Shown: positions 1 through 6,320 of the stretch, in pieces
Position numbering within the stretch: the first letter of the stretch is position 1
Layout of the letters: every line of letters begins with the position of its first letter
Source of the DNA: CAZYMF01 sp964648215
Lineage (GTDB): Bacteria; Desulfobacterota; Binatia; HRBIN30; JACQVA1
DNA length: 13,862 bases
Reading direction: 5' to 3'
NCBI GenBank assembly: GCA_964648215.1
Contig: CAZYMF010000127.1
Coordinates: 1 to 13,862, forward strand
Made by a program: the position numbers and the translations under genes
Notes under the pieces: generated by a model
Seen by the model: only the letters and a program-made list of their open reading frames with translations
What the model was told of the DNA's origin: nothing
Databases searched by the model: none

Positions 1-471
1 AGGCCCCTCGGCGCGTCGGCGAAAGGAGACGTGCTGGTGACGGCGGTTCCCGACGCCGGCTGTTGCGGCTGGGAGAACGAGCGCAGCGACCGCTTGCTGC
101 TCGTGCGCGACGACAAGGTCTCCGTCCTGTACGACGGGTACGATCGCTACGACAACCGCGATTACGACGTCAGCTTCTACGTCAAGGACGCTCGCCTGGC
201 GGACGACGGAGGGACGATCGCCTATCAGCCCGTTGAAAAACGCGCAGACACCCTTCGACAGGCTCAGGGTGAGCGGGAAAAGTCCTTTGAAATCAGGGTG
301 GGGCTCCGCTCATGCTGAGCGCGTCGAAGCATGGGGTGGGGTTTTTCAACGGGCTGCTATACCTTTCCTCCACCGCGGCGACCGCGACTGGCGGTCTACG
401 ACCGGGCCGGATACAAGTCGAAGGAAACGGCGATCCCGGTGCGCAGCGCCGCGGATGCGATCCTGCGATGA
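1..471 (+). pseudogene. Hypothetical protein C-terminus, interrupted by a MITE-like element; 5' end outside window
   Basis: The frame is open from the left edge (R-P-L-G-A-S-A-K-G-D) and reads naturally up to about base 225, with stretches such as GCCGWENERSD, RLLLVRDDKVSVLYDG and YDVSFYVKDARLADDGG. An inserted element at 226-356 then brings an in-frame TGA at 316-318. Beyond it the same frame reads credible protein again (LAVYDRAGYKSKETAIPV, then RSAADAILR) and ends at TGA 469-471. Removing the element plus one CTAT copy (135 bp, 45 codons) gives an uninterrupted frame reading GGTIAYTFPPPRRPRLAV across the junction. I do not recognise the family; it looks like the tail of a soluble or exported protein. 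As it stands the product would end with about 30 residues encoded by the element, so it may be altered rather than dead. The VOC gene starts 28 nt downstream and may share its transcript. Confidence 0.6.
226..356. mobile_element. 131-bp MITE-like element with 16-bp perfect terminal inverted repeats and CTAT target duplication
   Basis: The ends are perfect inverted repeats: CAGCCCGTTGAAAAAC at 226-241 and its reverse complement at 341-356. The element is flanked directly by CTAT on both sides (222-225 and 357-360), as expected for a 4-bp target duplication. Inside lies a second, imperfect inverted repeat (253-276 against 306-329, 20 of 24 positions matching) carrying the TTCGAC...GCTCA...TGAGCGG type of sequence common in dispersed repeats of environmental bacteria. 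It is too short to code for a transposase, so it would be non-autonomous. The parent insertion sequence family cannot be named from this copy alone. Confidence 0.8.
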
Positions 472-499
472 TGCAGCGGGCGCCGCAAAGGAGACCATC

Positions 500-967
500 A
501 TGATTCGAGGAGTTCACCACACCGCCATCTCGACACCGAATCTGGAGCGCGCCCTCGCCTTCTATCGCGACCTGCTCGGCTTGCGCGTCGTCTTCGATTT
601 TGCCTGGCCGGCGGGAACCGACGCCGCCGACCGGATCACCGGTCTGAAGGGCTCGGCGGCGCGCGCCGTGATGCTGCAGGCTGGCAACGCGCACATCGAG
701 CTGTTCCAGTACGAGTCGCCGCCGCCGCACCCGGGCGACCCGCGCCGGCCGGTGTCCGATCACGGCATCACCCACATCTGCCTCGACGTGACCGACCTCG
801 ACGCCGAGTACGAGCGCCTCGTCAAAGCGGGGATGAAGTTCCATTGCCCGCCGCAGAGCCTCGGCGCGGACGTCAGGACCACGTATGGCCGCGATCCCGA
901 CGGCAACGTCCTCGAGCTGCAGGAGATCCTGAGCCCCGACAGTCCGATTGCGCTGAAGCTGGCATGA
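500..967 (+). CDS. VOC (glyoxalase/bleomycin resistance/dioxygenase fold) metalloenzyme
   Basis: This is a 155-residue cytosolic protein with the two beta-alpha-beta-beta-beta modules of the vicinal oxygen chelate superfamily: about 1-72 (VHHTAISTPN, then FYRDLLGL) and 85-145 (GITHICLDV, then GRDPDGNVLELQE). The four expected metal ligands can be placed at His7, Glu67 (HIELFQY), His92 (GITHI) and Glu139 (VLELQE), so it should bind a divalent metal. Family members are lactoylglutathione lyases, methylmalonyl-CoA epimerases, extradiol dioxygenases and resistance proteins; the sequence does not decide the substrate. The ATG at 500 is chosen because AAAGGAG (487-493) lies 6 nt before it and the fold starts at once; the longer upstream frame runs through the inserted element. 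It lies 28 nt after the broken gene. Confidence 0.9.
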   Translation: MIRGVHHTAISTPNLERALAFYRDLLGLRVVFDFAWPAGTDAADRITGLKGSAARAVMLQAGNAHIELFQYESPPPHPGDPRRPVSDHGITHICLDVTDLDAEYERLVKAGMKFHCPPQSLGADVRTTYGRDPDGNVLELQEILSPDSPIALKLA

Positions 968-1120
968 CGCGGCTTCGCCCTCTTTCCCTCGTGCACCGAG
1001 GAGCTCCTCGTGGCGAGAAAGCCGTCTTGCGGACCGAGCCGATCTCAACCACATCGATGATATCGGTCATCGTCTCCTCGCTCCGGCGGCACCGATAGTC
1101 GGATCACTGACGTGAGCCCA

Positions 1121-1128
1121 GGGGGGGG
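1121..1128 (+). promoter_or_regulatory. G8 homopolymer in the ribosome-binding region of the peptidase gene
   Basis: Eight consecutive G residues lie 5 nt before the ATG at 1134, where the Shine-Dalgarno sequence should be; the AGGGGG part can serve as the binding site. Such tracts are prone to slippage, which here would change the spacing between binding site and start codon. Any effect on expression is inference. Confidence 0.4.
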
Positions 1129-1133
1129 ACCAA

Positions 1134-3311
1134 ATGCGGCGCAACGTACGGCCTGAGAAGCTCGTTCGGAGGGTAAGGATCGCGTGCTTTGCCAGCGTGA
1201 TCTCCTCACTGATCATCCTCTCTCTTCCCGCCACGGCACACGCACATGCCCCGGGTATAGCTCTGTCCGCATTCGGCACCGCCTCGGTCGACGGAGAGCT
1301 GGGCGCCGGGGAGTGGGACACGGCGGCCCGGGTGGGCTTCCCGGTTGCCCTGCCCGCCGGTGGCACGGTCGATGCCTCGCTTTACGTCATGAACGACGCG
1401 GACAACCTCTACGTCGCCGTCGTGCTTTTCACCAGCGCCGCGCAGAGCATCGTCCGCGTCAACTTCGACAACAACCACGACGGCATCGCCGAAGTGGGCG
1501 ACGACGCGTTGCGCATCGACGAGAGTGGCTTCCACGATGAAGCGTTGATCGCGGGGCCTCCGTGCACCGCCGAGAGCACGTGCTTCGTCCCCGATTCGGA
1601 CCAGGGCGGTACGAACGACGGCGCCGGCGCCTTCATCGCGACGGCGGGGCAGACCGTGTACGAGCTCGCCCACCCCTTGAACAGCGGGGACCCCGGCCAT
1701 GACTTTCGCCTCGGCCCGGGCCGAACCGTGGGCTTCAACGTCCAAGTCAGCCTGATCATCTCCGGCGACGTGTTTCCACCGGCACTCGTGACCACCACGT
1801 TTCCGGACAACGCGGACGCCCCCGCTTTCGGCGACATCGTCATCACCGCCGCCGGCTCCACCTACCTGATCATTACCCATGACGACTTCTATGCGGCGAT
1901 TCAGCCACTGGCCCAGGACAAGCGGCAAAGAGGGTATCTCACGAAAGTAGTGAAGACGTCGCAGATCGGCACCAGCCCCACGGCCGAGCAAATCACCGCC
2001 TTCATCCGGAATGAATACACGACCAAGAACCCGAAGCCCGAGTACGTTCTCCTGGTCGGTGACGTCGACTTTCTGCCGACGCACTATCGCACCCCGTGCG
2101 ACACGTGCGGGGAAAACACGAGCTTCGCCAGCGACATGCCCTACGCGACCATCGATTCGGTCGACTACTTCCCCGACGTGTTCCTCGGCCGTCTGCCGGT
2201 GAACACCGCGGCCGAAGCCAGCGACATGGTGAACAAGATTCTGAGCTTCGACGCGTGCCGGAGCAGCAATCGCGTGCTGCTGTTCGGCACGTACCCCGAG
2301 ACGACCTACGCCAACGGCGACAGGATCCTCCTGCAGAGTGAAGGCTTCGCCGTCGATACCGCCTACGCTCCGCCCGCCACGGCACAGACGGTCTTCGACA
2401 AGATCAACGCGGGCCGACTGCTGGTCGCCTACTACGGCCACGGCAGTCCGGCCTGTTTCAGCGGCTTCTTCTGCGACCACCAGCTGAGCCCGCTCGCCAA
2501 CGACGAGCTGCCCTTGATCATCAGCGGTGGCTGCGCGACGGGGAACTTCGCTTTCGATCTGTACCAGTCGCTCGGCGAACGGCTGGTGCTCTCGCCGACG
2601 TCCGGAGCGATTGCGTACATCGGGTCGACGCGAAACGGGGGCGGTTACGGCTACAAGTACAAGTTCGCCGACGGCCTGTACCAGGAGCTGAACAAATCGG
2701 CGCGCATCGGCGAGATGTTCCATGCCGGCCTGGCGGCCGCGTACGACGCCGCAGCGCAGGCGGGTCTGGACGTCGCACCCGGGTCCGGGACGCAGACGGG
2801 TTTCGAGCAGATGGCCGTGCTCGGGGATCCGGAGCTGCGCCTCAAGCAGTACTGCGCCTACCCGAATGTCGCCGATCTGTTCCACGTCGCCTACGTCGAC
2901 CTGACCCGCCTCCGGGCAGACACCCTCACCGTGGCGCTGTCGCCCCGCCACCTGACGTTGGCGGAGGAACACCTACAGGCCGCCGAGAACGCCTTGGAGC
3001 GCGAGCATAATCGGCAGGCCATCGCCGAGCTTTTCGTGGCGCGGATCGCAATTCGCCTCTACACGTCTTTCATACGCCGTGAAGCCAGGCATACGAAGGT
3101 AGAGCAGGGAGTGGCAGCGCAGCTGATCGACGCTGCCGGCGCCGAGATCGCGTCGATCCGAGAGCTGACCGCCGCCGTGGTGGAGGTTTCGGGACTGAAC
3201 CCCCGTTTTCCATGGCTCGGCGACGCTACCCCAGGCCAACGGGGCCAAGGAAGGCATGCCGAGGAGCCAGAGAATGTGTCGCGGGATCCAACGCGCCACG
3301 ATCGTCGTTAG
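1134..3311 (+). CDS. Secreted gingipain-like cysteine peptidase (family C25) with N-terminal CBM9-like domain
   Basis: The 725-residue product has a long signal peptide (basic n-region 2-15, hydrophobic 17-33, likely cleavage after ALA-type residues in LPATAHAHA, 31-39). Residues about 45-240 resemble CBM9/DOMON-type beta-sandwich modules (SVDGELGAGEWDTAARV; SLYVMNDADNLYVAVVLF). The C25 domain covers about 243-575: YLIITHDDFYAAIQPLA, PEYVLLVGDVDFLP, FLGRLPVNTAAEASDMVNKI, then the catalytic His436 (AYYGHGS) and Cys467 (ISGGCATGNF), 31 residues apart much as in gingipains, and AVLGDPELRLK at 561-571. A helical tail (about 605-685) follows. No LPXTG, PEP-CTERM or type IX sorting signal is visible. 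The last 35 residues are low-complexity, charged and overlap the broken locus downstream, so the native C-terminus may be lost. GC content looks lower by eye than in the minus-strand block, hinting at separate ancestry. Likely an extracellular or periplasmic endopeptidase; substrate unknown. Confidence 0.85.
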   Translation: MRRNVRPEKLVRRVRIACFASVISSLIILSLPATAHAHAPGIALSAFGTASVDGELGAGEWDTAARVGFPVALPAGGTVDASLYVMNDADNLYVAVVLFTSAAQSIVRVNFDNNHDGIAEVGDDALRIDESGFHDEALIAGPPCTAESTCFVPDSDQGGTNDGAGAFIATAGQTVYELAHPLNSGDPGHDFRLGPGRTVGFNVQVSLIISGDVFPPALVTTTFPDNADAPAFGDIVITAAGSTYLIITHDDFYAAIQPLAQDKRQRGYLTKVVKTSQIGTSPTAEQITAFIRNEYTTKNPKPEYVLLVGDVDFLPTHYRTPCDTCGENTSFASDMPYATIDSVDYFPDVFLGRLPVNTAAEASDMVNKILSFDACRSSNRVLLFGTYPETTYANGDRILLQSEGFAVDTAYAPPATAQTVFDKINAGRLLVAYYGHGSPACFSGFFCDHQLSPLANDELPLIISGGCATGNFAFDLYQSLGERLVLSPTSGAIAYIGSTRNGGGYGYKYKFADGLYQELNKSARIGEMFHAGLAAAYDAAAQAGLDVAPGSGTQTGFEQMAVLGDPELRLKQYCAYPNVADLFHVAYVDLTRLRADTLTVALSPRHLTLAEEHLQAAENALEREHNRQAIAELFVARIAIRLYTSFIRREARHTKVEQGVAAQLIDAAGAEIASIRELTAAVVEVSGLNPRFPWLGDATPGQRGQGRHAEEPENVSRDPTRHDRR

Positions 3312-3347
3312 CGGCAGGCCCACCCAGCGGATCTCGTACTGCTTCAC
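3312..3347 (-). pseudogene. Start of a MazF/PemK-like toxin gene, cut off after about ten codons
   Basis: From the GTG at 3347 the minus strand reads V-K-Q-Y-E-I-R-W-V, the usual opening of MazF/PemK endoribonuclease toxins. The expected continuation (LDPT..., then the conserved KTRP/VVVS region) is absent, and the frame runs on into the antisense of the peptidase 3' end. The start overlaps the stop of the upstream antitoxin-like ORF in a GTGA arrangement, typical of coupled toxin-antitoxin pairs. I read it as a toxin truncated by recombination. The match is short, so chance is possible. Confidence 0.35.
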
Positions 3348-3637
3348 CACCGCTTCCGCTCGCGCTTCCGGCGCGGCCGTTGCTCCCAGAGATCAGGATT
3401 CAGATACGCGTCCTGCTCGCGGTCGGGATGTTGACGGTAGGCCGCGGCAGTAGCCTGCTCCTCGAGTTCCCAGAGCGCTCGACGGAGCGCGTAATGAAGC
3501 GTCGGCGAGGTAACCCCAGCGATCTCTTGCCCGTTCAACCTGGCTCGTGACGGCTCTTCAACTCGAAGCTTGTAGCGCGCACCTGTTCGTCCGCTGCTGC
3601 TCTCAAGTTCCGCACTTGCCCAAGGGGGCGGCAGCAC
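3344..3637 (-). pseudogene. Antitoxin-like small protein, partner of the truncated toxin start
   Basis: This is an ORF of up to 97 codons. The credible part is the C-terminal two thirds: ARYKLRVEEPS, GVTSPTLHYALRRALWELEEQ, then AAAYRQHPDREQDAY and PDLWEQRPRRKRERKRW. A helical segment followed by an acidic or polar tail with Y-R-x-H-P and a Trp-containing end is typical of small type II antitoxins, but I cannot assign a family. No clear DNA-binding N-terminus is seen, and the first 20 residues (MLPPPWASAELESSSGRTG) look non-native; the true start is uncertain. It overlaps the toxin-like start by GTGA. With no intact toxin it is probably an orphan or decaying gene. It could also be a chance ORF. 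Confidence 0.35.
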
Positions 3638-3740
3638 GAAGAGGAACGGACGCGAGCAACGAGCGACCTTGCGCGCGGACGTCGGGTGGCACCGGCATTG
3701 CTCCGTCGCTAGTGGAGAAAGGAGGGCCTATGAAACCAGT

Positions 3741-3962
3741 CCGCCTTCGCACTGGCGTGCTTCGGCGGACGGGTACCGCCTTCGCGCGGGGTGCTNNNNN
3801 NNNNNNNNNNNNNNNNNNNNNNNNNNNNNNNNNNNNNNNNNNNNNNNNNNNNNNNNNNNNNNNNNNNNNNNNNNNNNNNNNNNNNNNNNNNNNNNCCGCC
3901 TTCGCACTGGCGTGCTTCGGCGGACGGGTACCGCCTTCGCGCGGGGTGCTTCGGCGGACGGG
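3741..3962. repeat. GC-rich tandem repeat interrupted by the assembly gap
   Basis: Two related units alternate. One is 35 bp, beginning CCGCCTTCGCACTGGCGTGC and ending CGGACGGGTA (3741-3775 and 3896-3930). The other is about 32 bp, beginning CCGCCTTCGCGCGGGGTGCT (3776 and 3931-3962). Each starts with CCGCC and contains GGCGG near its end, so each could fold into a short hairpin. The 55 bp left of the gap (3741-3795) are identical to the 55 bp right of it (3896-3950). The array lies 18 bp past the acyl-CoA dehydrogenase stop codon, so it would be transcribed as that gene's 3' tail. Copy number is unknown because of the gap. From 3638 to 3740 I see nothing else. Confidence 0.8.
3796..3895. other. 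Assembly gap, exactly 100 Ns
   Basis: A run of 100 N characters is the conventional size for a scaffold gap of unknown length. It lies within the tandem repeat, and reading frames crossing it have no meaning. Confidence 0.97.
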
Positions 3963-3980
3963 GGCAGCCTTACCGCAGCC

Positions 3981-5189
3981 TCACGACCCCCGCTTGCCCT
4001 CGTACTGGGCCAGGATGCGGCGCGCCACCACCATCTTGTGCACTTCGTCGGGGCCGTCGTAGATACGGGCGAAGCGGGCCTGGCGGTAGAACATCGACAG
4101 CGGATGGTCCTCGGTGACGCCGGCGGCGCCGAAGACCTGGATCGCCTTGTCGACGACGCTGTGCAGCACCTTGGCGCCGAAGAACTTGATCAGCGAGATC
4201 TCCTCGCGCGCCGCCTGCTGCCCCTGCGTGTCGATCTTCCACGCCGCGTGCAACGTCATCAGGCGCGCCGCCTGGATGTCGGCGCGCGCCTCGGCGATCC
4301 AGTCCTGAATGTTCGCCTTGCGCGAGAGCGTGCTGCCGAACATCTCGCGCTGGGTGGCGTACTCGCACATCAGCTCGAAGGCCCGCTGCGCCACGCCGAG
4401 CCAGCGCATGCAGTGATGGATGCGGCCGGGGCCGAGGCGTTCCTGCGCGATGGCGAAGCCCATGCCCTCGCCGCCGAGGCAGTTGGTCACCGGCACGCGA
4501 CAGTCCTCGTACCAGATCTCGGCGTGGTGGTTGTCGTACTCGCCCATCACCGGAATGCCGCGAGCGATGTTGAACCCCGGCGTGTCGGTGGGGACGATGA
4601 TCTGGCTGAAGCGCAGGTAGGGGTTCTCGTGCTCGGGGTTGGTCATCGCCATGATGATGGCGAACGAGGCGCCGTGGGCGCCGCTGCTGAACCACTTGTG
4701 CGCGTTGATGACGTAGTAGTCGCCGTCGCGCTTGGCCGTGGCGCGCAGCAGCTTGGGGTCGGAGCCGGCCACCTCCGGCTCGGTCATCGAGAAGCAGCTG
4801 CGGATCTCGCCGTCGACGAGCGGCTTGAGCCAGCGCTTCTTCTGCTCCTCGGTGCCGAAGCGCCACAGGATCTCGGCGTTCCCCGAATCGGGTGCCTGCG
4901 AGCCGCAGATCACCGGCGCCAGCGGGCTGCGGCCGAGGATCTCGTTGACGAACACGTAGTACATGAACGGGATGCCGGCGCCGCCGGCCTCCTTCGGCAG
5001 ATGGAACGCCCAGTAGCCGGCCTTCTTCGCCTTCGCCTGCGCCGCCTTGATCTGCGGCGGGAAGGCGGGTCCGCCCACCTCCATCCTCCACCGCTCCATC
5101 GTGCGCTCGAGCGGGTAGACGTGCTCGTCCATAAATTTGCGAACGTTGTCGCAAAGCTGCTCGATCTCCGGGGGTAACGCGAAATCCAT
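3981..5189 (-). CDS. Acyl-CoA dehydrogenase (ACAD10/11-like, Asp catalytic base)
   Basis: This 402-residue FAD enzyme of fatty acid or acyl-CoA beta-oxidation makes the trans-2-enoyl-CoA and passes electrons to ETF. The N-terminal helical domain spans about 1-130; the flavin signature CFSMTEPEVAGSDP is at 132-145 and VINAHKWFSSGA at 160-171; the C-terminal helical domain includes RLGPGRIHHCMRWLG (251-265), TQREMFGSTL (279-288), QVFGAAGVTEDHPLSMFYR (351-369) and IYDGPDEVHKMVVARRIL (376-393). Asp378 stands where MCAD has its catalytic Glu, as in ACAD10/ACAD11-type enzymes with the DGPDEVH motif. Length is normal. The ATG at 5189 is preferred over the longer frame because a GAGAGGAGA binding site precedes it by about 7 nt and the family starts here. 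It is the last gene of the co-directional block, 117 nt after the sigma factor, and may have its own promoter. Confidence 0.93.
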   Translation of the reverse strand: MDFALPPEIEQLCDNVRKFMDEHVYPLERTMERWRMEVGGPAFPPQIKAAQAKAKKAGYWAFHLPKEAGGAGIPFMYYVFVNEILGRSPLAPVICGSQAPDSGNAEILWRFGTEEQKKRWLKPLVDGEIRSCFSMTEPEVAGSDPKLLRATAKRDGDYYVINAHKWFSSGAHGASFAIIMAMTNPEHENPYLRFSQIIVPTDTPGFNIARGIPVMGEYDNHHAEIWYEDCRVPVTNCLGGEGMGFAIAQERLGPGRIHHCMRWLGVAQRAFELMCEYATQREMFGSTLSRKANIQDWIAEARADIQAARLMTLHAAWKIDTQGQQAAREEISLIKFFGAKVLHSVVDKAIQVFGAAGVTEDHPLSMFYRQARFARIYDGPDEVHKMVVARRILAQYEGKRGS

Positions 5190-5242
5190 GCGCGGGTCTC
5201 CTCTCAGCGCCCCACCAAACTCCAGCCCGTGAGCGGAGTCAA

Positions 5243-5254
5243 TGACCCCGGTCA
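5243..5254. promoter_or_regulatory. Short dyad upstream of the acyl-CoA dehydrogenase gene
   Basis: TGACC-CC-GGTCA is a perfect 5-bp dyad with a 2-bp centre, 54-65 bp upstream of the dehydrogenase start. Many TetR- and GntR-family regulators of acyl-CoA genes bind dyads of this kind, but no regulator gene is present here, so its role is a guess. Confidence 0.2.
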
Positions 5255-5267
5255 CCCCATGCGACTC

Positions 5268-5285
5268 GCCGGCCGATCTGCCGGC
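5268..5285 (-). terminator. Possible weak hairpin after the ECF sigma factor gene
   Basis: GCCGGC, a 6-nt loop and GCCGGC lie about 21 nt past the stop codon of the sigma factor gene. There is no T-tract after the stem, and GC-rich palindromes are common by chance in this DNA, so termination here is uncertain. Confidence 0.25.
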
Positions 5286-5306
5286 CCGACGGGTCGAAAG
5301 AAGTCC

Positions 5307-6260
5307 TCAGGCGGCTGCGGGAAAACGGATGGCGCTCAGCTTCCGCGGCGCGACGACGCTGTGCAGCCGCTTGATGCGGCCGTCCCCGTCGACGTCGCAC
5401 AGCAGGACCGCCCGCGGCGGCTCGCCCGGGCGGGGATCGCCGAGCTCCACCACCATCGCCGGCAGACCGTTGACCATGCGAATCTCGACGCGGGCGGCCC
5501 CGAGGCGATGGGCGCCGATCTTGAAATGAAAGCGCGCCACCCGCGCCCGGCCGAGAATCGGCACCCGGGCGGCAAAGAAGCGCCCGGCCCCGTCGCTGAC
5601 GCTGCGCACGGAGTCGGCCAGCTGCTTCTCGATGCCCGCCACGTCACCGCGCGCCAGCGAGGCGAGGAAGCCCTCGAGCGCCGCGCGCGTGCGCTCCTGC
5701 AAGGCGCGCGTCGGCACGCAGCGTTCGCGGTCGTAGTCCCGCATCGCCGCGCGAGCACGATGGTGCGTCGTCTTCACGTTGGGCTCCGACATCCCGAGAG
5801 CCGCGGCCGCCTCGCGCACCGAGTAGTCGAACACGTCGCGCAGCAGCAGCACCGCCCGCTGCTGCGGCGAGAGGGCCTCGAGTGCCAGCAGAAAGGCGAA
5901 CGAAACGCTCTCCAGCAGATCGTAGCGCCCCTCGGTGGTGACACCGTCGACGGTGGGCTCGTGGGCCGGAGGCGAGCACTCCTCGCCGGTCTCGATCGGC
6001 GACGGCAGCCACGGGCCGACGTAGGCGCGCCGCCGGCGGCGGCGCAGCAGGTCGCGGCCCAGATTCATCGCCACCCGCACCAGCCAGGGCCGCCACGGCT
6101 CGTCGATATTCGCCGGCGGTCGCTCCATCGCCCGGACGAAGGTTTCCTGCACCAGGTCCTCCGCGTCGGCGGCGCTGCCGGTCAGCCGGTAGCACAGGCC
6201 CCAGAGAAAGCGCTCGTGCGCCCGGAAGGCGTCTTCGAAAACCGCGGTGGATACGCTCAT
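5307..6260 (-). CDS. ECF41-type RNA polymerase sigma factor with C-terminal SnoaL-like domain
   Basis: The product has 317 residues, longer than a simple ECF sigma factor. Sigma region 2 lies at about 8-75 (FLWGLCYRLTGSAADAEDLV, QETFVRAMER, WLVRVAMNLGRDLLRRRRRR), region 4 at about 118-175 (ALSPQQRAVLLLRDVFDYSV, then AAAALGMSEPNVKTTHHRAR), and a SnoaL-like extension at about 185-312. ECF41 hallmarks are visible: the linker motif GPWLPSP (82-88), DGAGR at 223-227 in place of DGGGR, and APRKL at 304-308 in place of NPDKL. In this group the extension controls sigma activity in cis and no anti-sigma factor is usual; none is seen here. Known ECF41 genes sit beside, and control, an oxidoreductase, epimerase or carboxymuconolactone decarboxylase. 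The flavin oxidoreductase gene ends 60 nt upstream on the same strand, so co-transcription is likely. The start ATG has a GGAGAG about 12 nt before it. Confidence 0.92.
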   Translation of the reverse strand: MSVSTAVFEDAFRAHERFLWGLCYRLTGSAADAEDLVQETFVRAMERPPANIDEPWRPWLVRVAMNLGRDLLRRRRRRAYVGPWLPSPIETGEECSPPAHEPTVDGVTTEGRYDLLESVSFAFLLALEALSPQQRAVLLLRDVFDYSVREAAAALGMSEPNVKTTHHRARAAMRDYDRERCVPTRALQERTRAALEGFLASLARGDVAGIEKQLADSVRSVSDGAGRFFAARVPILGRARVARFHFKIGAHRLGAARVEIRMVNGLPAMVVELGDPRPGEPPRAVLLCDVDGDGRIKRLHSVVAPRKLSAIRFPAAA

Positions 6261-6320
6261 GGCAATAGGGCACTCTCCAACGGCTTACCACAGCGGGGCG
6301 GCATACGGAGAAGGGTCCAC

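Noticed and set aside
31..318. 95-codon complete gene starting at GTG 31
   Set aside because: The frame is open to the left edge without a stop, and its last 30 codons belong to the inserted element, so it is part of a larger interrupted gene.
997..1010. 14-bp perfect palindrome CGAGGAGCTCCTCG after the VOC gene as a terminator
   Set aside because: No loop and no T-tract; the wider inverted repeat has several bulges. Palindromes of this size occur by chance in GC-rich DNA.
873..1070. Minus-strand ORF starting at ATG 1070 after GAGGAG (MTDIIDVVEIGSVRKT...)
   Set aside because: The first 15 residues look plausible and the binding site is good, but the rest is a shadow of the VOC gene with no family resemblance; at most a gene start remnant.
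1055..1072. CGATGA-N6-TCATCG dyad as an operator of the peptidase gene
   Set aside because: Only 6-bp arms, no known regulator nearby and no promoter elements placed around it.
1206..2972. 588-codon minus-strand open frame opposite the peptidase gene
   Set aside because: No recognisable motifs, Val/Arg/Gly-biased shadow composition, and the plus strand has signal peptide and catalytic motifs in the right order.
3741..3962. Repeats around the gap as a CRISPR array
   Set aside because: Units are directly adjacent and similar to each other, with no unique spacers, and there are no cas genes nearby.
3547..5177. Plus-strand frames crossing the N run
   Set aside because: They pass through undetermined bases and are antisense to the acyl-CoA dehydrogenase; no protein-like content.
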